9,818 nucleotides of DNA. Origin: Elusimicrobia bacterium CG06_land_8_20_14_3_00_38_11 (GTDB lineage Bacteria > Elusimicrobiota > UBA8919). The notes beneath the pieces are model-generated. The model did no database searches and was not told the DNA's origin. It saw only the letters and a list, made by a program, of their open reading frames with translations. The translations under genes and the position numbers were made by a program. The DNA lies in contig PEVQ01000069.1 in NCBI GenBank assembly GCA_002780205.1, positions 1-9,818 of the forward strand, read 5' to 3'. Shown here piece by piece: positions 7,373 to 9,818 of the stretch; position 1 is the stretch's first letter; every line of letters starts with the position of its first letter.

Positions 7373-8362
7373 TTACGGAACCTCAACCTCTGAAAGAAGC
7401 CGTTTCACAATATCTTCGGATGTAATGTTTTCCGCCTCGGCTTCGTAAGTAAGAATTATTCTGTGCCTCAAAACATCGGGTGCGATATTTTTAACATCTT
7501 CCGGAGTTACATAACCGCGCCCCGATATAAAAGCATAACATTTTGACGCTTCGGCAAGATAAATTGAAGCACGCGGGGATGCACCATACAAAATCATGTT
7601 TTTCAAATCCTTTATTTTATAATCATCGGGTTGACGGGTTGCAATAACAATATCAACTATGTAATCCTTTATTTTTTCATCCATATAAACCATCCGCACC
7701 GACGAGCGCGCTTTTTTTATTCTGTCGGAATTTACGACTTTTTTTACGGCTTCAAAATTATTTGATGAAACCTTTTCCATAATCTCTTTTTCCTCTTTTT
7801 TATCAGGATAGGTAATTTTTAATTTCAGCATAAATCTGTCTATCTGGGCTTCCGGCAAAGGATATGTGCCTTCCTGTTCAATCGGATTTTGAGTGGCGAG
7901 CACCATAAACGGTTCGTCAAGCGGAAATGTTTTTTCAGCAATAGAAACCTGCCTTTCCTGCATCGCTTCAAGCAGGGCACTCTGTACTTTCGCCGGGGCG
8001 CGGTTTATTTCATCCGCTAAAATTAGATTGGCGAAAACAGGACCTTTTTTCACGGCAAAATCACCCGTCTTCGGATTAAAAACCATCGTTCCGATGATGT
8101 CGCCCGGAAGCAAATCCGGTGTAAACTGTATCCGTGAAAATTTACAATCAACCGACTGTGCGAGGGTTTTAACGGCAAGCGTTTTGGCAAGTCCCGGAAC
8201 ACCTTCAAGCAAAATATGTCCGTCGGAAAGCAAACCTACAAGTAACCGTTGTAAAAGATACTTTTGTCCGACAATTGTTTTTTCCAATTCCCCCATAACC
8301 TCCGAAACAAACAACGACTCATTCTTCACAATCTCATCAATTTCCTTGATGCTTTTTTCCAT
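7373..8362 (-). CDS. moxR: MoxR family AAA+ ATPase
   Basis: This 329-residue protein is a standard MoxR-type AAA+ ATPase. Numbered from the ATG at 8362, Walker A is GVPGLAKT (54-61) and Walker B ends in D117-E118 within LILADEINRAP. The family-typical segment NPIEQEGTYPLPEAQIDRF begins with sensor-1 N159 and ends around R176, a candidate arginine finger. Sensor 2 is R264 in GASPRAS. The length is normal for the family. The ATG is preceded by GGAGG with a 5-nt spacer, whereas an in-frame GTG at 8368 overlaps that ribosome binding site, so I reject the longer form. It is the first gene of the eight-gene operon. MoxR proteins are thought to use ATP hydrolysis to remodel vWA proteins; DUF58, BatA and BatB are the obvious clients here. 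Confidence 0.95.
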   Translation of the reverse strand: MEKSIKEIDEIVKNESLFVSEVMGELEKTIVGQKYLLQRLLVGLLSDGHILLEGVPGLAKTLAVKTLAQSVDCKFSRIQFTPDLLPGDIIGTMVFNPKTGDFAVKKGPVFANLILADEINRAPAKVQSALLEAMQERQVSIAEKTFPLDEPFMVLATQNPIEQEGTYPLPEAQIDRFMLKLKITYPDKKEEKEIMEKVSSNNFEAVKKVVNSDRIKKARSSVRMVYMDEKIKDYIVDIVIATRQPDDYKIKDLKNMILYGASPRASIYLAEASKCYAFISGRGYVTPEDVKNIAPDVLRHRIILTYEAEAENITSEDIVKRLLSEVEVP

Positions 8363-8367
8363 AAACA

Positions 8368-8443
8368 CCTCCGATTGTTCTTCCGATTTTGATGTAATTT
8401 TATACTAAAAGTTTCACAATAAAAGATAAAAAAAACCTCCGAT
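8368..8443 (-). promoter_or_regulatory. Leader of the moxR-bat operon with weak -10 box and repeated ATCGGARG motif
   Basis: The minus strand between tRNA-Thr and moxR is AT-rich. TATAAA at 8399-8404 is a plausible -10 box, giving a start near 8392 and a leader of about 30 nt, but I see no good -35 box at the right distance. ATCGGAGG occurs at 8436-8443 and again at 8368-8375, where it is the moxR ribosome binding site. A variant, ATCGGAAG, lies at 8380-8387. The operon may instead be read from upstream, through tRNA-Thr. Confidence is low for the promoter and higher for the ribosome binding site. Confidence 0.4.
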
Positions 8444-8468
8444 AGAAGATTTTTGTTTTGGTATAAAA

Positions 8469-8540
8469 AGCCGGCGAGAGGGATCGAACCTCCGGCCAGC
8501 GGTTTACAAAACCGCTGCTCTACCGCTGAGCTACGCCGGC
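8469..8540 (-). tRNA. tRNA-Thr (anticodon UGU)
   Basis: The minus strand gives a complete 72-nt cloverleaf. The acceptor stem GCCGGCG pairs with CGCCGGC, with discriminator T at 8469. The D arm is GCTCAGCGGTAGAGC. The anticodon stem is GCGGT/ACCGC around loop TTTGTAA, giving anticodon TGT (plus-strand bases 8506-8508). The T arm is GGAGGTTCGATCCCTCT. No CCA is encoded. No good promoter is visible in the 65 bases upstream, which are mostly repeat, so it may be transcribed together with the lipoprotein gene. Confidence 0.97.
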
Positions 8541-8551
8541 AGTTAAAGTCA

Positions 8552-8621
8552 GGGAGTAGGCAGTAGTGAGTAGGGGGTAATTAAACCAAAACCACTTCCC
8601 ACTTCCTACTTCCCACTTCCC
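8552..8621. repeat. Facing GC-rich heptamer tracts overlapping the lipoprotein stop codon
   Basis: Bases 8552-8579 are four consecutive heptamers: GGGAGTA, GGCAGTA, GTGAGTA, GGGGGTA. After 14 bases, bases 8594-8621 hold four more in the opposite sense: ACTTCCC, ACTTCCT, ACTTCCC, ACTTCCC. The two arms are imperfectly complementary and could form a bulged hairpin. The right arm runs into the lipoprotein gene, supplies its TAG stop (8606-8608) and encodes its final G-S-G-K. The element fills the gap up to tRNA-Thr. Confidence 0.8.
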
Positions 8622-9670
8622 GTTTGTAACTCGGCAGAAATATCGTAAGCGCCGGTTTTTGTTATTTTTATATTAAAGTTTGTATTCTGTTCAAGCCGTT
8701 TGGCGATATCAGTTGCAGTACCCTTTTTCAAGTCCAAATCAAGTAAAGCAACACTATTTGAATAATTTCTAACGAAACAATCGCGAATCTCTGTTAATGC
8801 ACGGACCGACCTTGTAAAATCGTTGAGTTTATTTATATTTTCAACATTTGAGACGGTCAGACGGACAACGGAGCGTTCCCTCAAAAATTTAAGAACCGTC
8901 TGTGGCAGTTGCTCTCCTATTTTTTTGGCACAGTTCATAATTGATGATTTCGCAGCGGCTGACTTGGTCACATCCACACCGCCGAAAGTTTTTTCATCTG
9001 TTGCGAGCACATCGCTGGAACCTGTTTTCATCACCGCAACCGTTACCGTAGCACGATAGGAAATCATGCCTCCGAGTCCAGCATCAGTGTTGAAATTTGA
9101 GTCGGCTTTGCCGTTCACAATAATATCTGAAATTGCCGAGTCCGAAACGGTAAAACCCGCTTCAATAAATTTATTTTTTAATTCCGACTCGGCGTATTTT
9201 GTCAACGACGGCTGACTGTCAATAATCTCGTCAATTTTCAGTGATACGACGGGATTGCCGAGTTTTTTCGGTTCAAGTTCCAGTGCTTTCAGTTTTGCCG
9301 ATAAATCCTCTTTCCTTACGAGCGCTTTGATTTTTGTTTTGTAAAAATCACCGTCCCGCCATTCTTTGATGACATCATATTTTTCAATGTATCCCTCTGT
9401 CTGAGATGTGATATTGTCCTCAATAAGAATTGCTTTTGAGACAAGTGCCTCCTGCGAAACATATACGCCTATAACAAGCCCGAGTGCATTTTTGAGTGCT
9501 TCGTGCAAAGATGTTTTTTTTGCACCGTTTATGTCGTTGTTGACGATAGGCGCCATTCCCTCTGCCTCAACAACTTCCGTATTCGGAGATGTCGCTTTAA
9601 TTTTGTGCTTTGTTGAAGCACATCCGGCAAAGACAGTGAATAGTAACAGCAATGAAAAATATTTTTTCAT
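8606..9670 (-). CDS. Outer-membrane lipoprotein with a FlgT N-terminal-like domain, function unknown
   Basis: This 354-residue protein starts with a lipoprotein signal (MKKYFSLLLLFTVFAGC). The acylated Cys is residue 17, followed by A-S rather than D, so an outer-membrane location is likely. Residues about 34-128 (VEAEGMAPI…, then A-x-x-A-L-G repeats, Y-V-S, and a YKTKIKALV strand) resemble the FlgT N-terminal / LPP20-like family of envelope lipoproteins. Residues about 138-258 look like a second alpha/beta domain (SLKIDEII…, ATVTVAV…) related in style to LpoB/CsgG-type modules. Residues about 266-348 form a third, unrecognised domain. I chose the ATG at 9670 because the signal peptide starts there and AGGGA lies 8 nt upstream. 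A longer in-frame extension to 9787 is repeat sequence. The last five residues come from the heptamer repeat. No flagellar gene lies nearby, so a flagellar role is not supported. Confidence 0.75.
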   Translation of the reverse strand: MKKYFSLLLLFTVFAGCASTKHKIKATSPNTEVVEAEGMAPIVNNDINGAKKTSLHEALKNALGLVIGVYVSQEALVSKAILIEDNITSQTEGYIEKYDVIKEWRDGDFYKTKIKALVRKEDLSAKLKALELEPKKLGNPVVSLKIDEIIDSQPSLTKYAESELKNKFIEAGFTVSDSAISDIIVNGKADSNFNTDAGLGGMISYRATVTVAVMKTGSSDVLATDEKTFGGVDVTKSAAAKSSIMNCAKKIGEQLPQTVLKFLRERSVVRLTVSNVENINKLNDFTRSVRALTEIRDCFVRNYSNSVALLDLDLKKGTATDIAKRLEQNTNFNIKITKTGAYDISAELQTGSGK

Positions 9671-9709
9671 AAATAAAATCCCTATATAACAAATGGTTCT
9701 GTAATTCAG

Positions 9710-9807
9710 CCACAGAATTTCACAGAACTTCACAGAAGTTTTTTCTGTGTTATTTCTGTGTACTCCTGTGGCGCCTTTGTAATCCACAGAATTTCACAGA
9801 ACTTCAC
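9710..9807. repeat. Decamer repeats forming a ladder-like hairpin, with a second direct copy
   Basis: Bases 9711-9740 are three decamers (CACAGAATTT, CACAGAACTT, CACAGAAGTT). They face three CTGTG-containing units at about 9741-9771 on the other side of a 5-nt loop. Stems pair 9731-9737 with 9743-9749, 9721-9727 with 9754-9760, and 9710-9715 with 9766-9771. The first 24 bases recur exactly at 9784-9807, where they continue toward the window edge. The element lies upstream of the lipoprotein gene. It may act as a terminator for a gene beyond the window, or it may simply be a dispersed repeat. Confidence 0.8.
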
Positions 9808-9818
9808 TGAAAGTTAAA

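Noticed and set aside
366..8362. The vWA/MoxR locus as a previously undescribed defence or ternary system
   Set aside because: Gene order and motifs match the known MoxR-DUF58-BatA/B/C/D/E locus, and no nuclease, protease or other effector domain is present.
8363..8368. GTG at 8368 as the moxR start
   Set aside because: It overlaps the GGAGG ribosome binding site, which is correctly spaced for the ATG at 8362.
7893..8408. Plus-strand open frame of 171 codons opposite moxR
   Set aside because: It is antisense to a strongly conserved MoxR coding sequence and has no recognisable domain. Other plus-strand open frames, for example 4077-4559 and 6978-7448, are rejected for the same reason.
8405..8417. 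Five-codon GTG leader peptide ahead of moxR (GTG AAA CTT TTA GTA TAA)
   Set aside because: The nearest upstream ribosome-binding-like motif is about 18 nt away, and such short frames are expected by chance.
9683..9711. TATATA at 9683-9688 as a -10 box for the lipoprotein gene
   Set aside because: The predicted start would fall downstream of the AGGGA ribosome binding site, and no -35 box is present.
9671..9787. In-frame extension of the lipoprotein to an ATG at 9787, adding 39 residues
   Set aside because: The extension is encoded by the CACAGA decamer repeats, would bury the lipoprotein signal inside the protein, and the ATG at 9670 has its own ribosome binding site.
9710..9807. Regular CACAGA repeats as a CRISPR array
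   Set aside because: The units are 10 bp and contiguous, with no unique spacers and no cas genes in the window.

Overview
The window is AT-rich bacterial chromosome and every gene I can support lies on the minus strand, so transcription runs from high to low coordinates. Several features point to a Gram-negative bacterium with a typical double membrane: a lipobox protein without Asp at +2, a complete MoxR/Bat membrane locus, TGA used as a stop codon, a consensus sigma-70 type promoter, and tRNA genes that do not encode the 3' CCA. I cannot name the phylum from the sequence. The gene order and composition would fit deep-branching environmental or host-associated lineages such as Elusimicrobiota or Omnitrophota, or the Bacteroidota/Chlorobi side, but that is a guess.

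Layout in transcription order. (1) 9671-9818: a block of decameric repeats that folds into a long hairpin. (2) 8606-9670: a lipoprotein with a FlgT-N-like first domain; its last codons and stop lie inside a heptamer repeat. (3) 8469-8540: tRNA-Thr(UGU). (4) 8362 down to 366: an eight-gene operon, moxR, a DUF58 protein, a short BatD-like protein, batA, batB, batC, batD and batE. Every junction is a stop/start overlap or near-contact. (5) 313-340: a consensus promoter, followed by tRNA-Gly(UCC) at 222-292, a repeat-rich spacer, and tRNA-Tyr(GUA) at 9-92.

How the genes work together. By family knowledge, the MoxR AAA+ ATPase is expected to remodel or activate von Willebrand factor A (vWA) partners. 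Three vWA-type proteins are encoded here (DUF58, BatA, BatB), all with complete-looking MIDAS residues. Two Ig-like, single-span proteins (the short BatD-like protein and BatD) share a related cytosolic tail. Two TPR proteins (BatC, BatE) complete a probable inner-membrane/periplasmic complex. The locus is named for Bacteroides aerotolerance, but its molecular job is unsettled in general.

The least expected signal is a set of repeat elements with one architecture: a tandem tract of 7-mers or 10-mers, a short spacer, then a facing tract of inverted orientation. One occupies the first about 34 codons of batD, one forms the C-terminus and stop of the lipoprotein gene, one lies between the two 3'-side tRNAs, and one lies upstream of the lipoprotein. 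A second point of interest is that the three tRNAs have the same identities as the tRNAs that commonly precede tuf in bacteria, with the Bat operon sitting between them.
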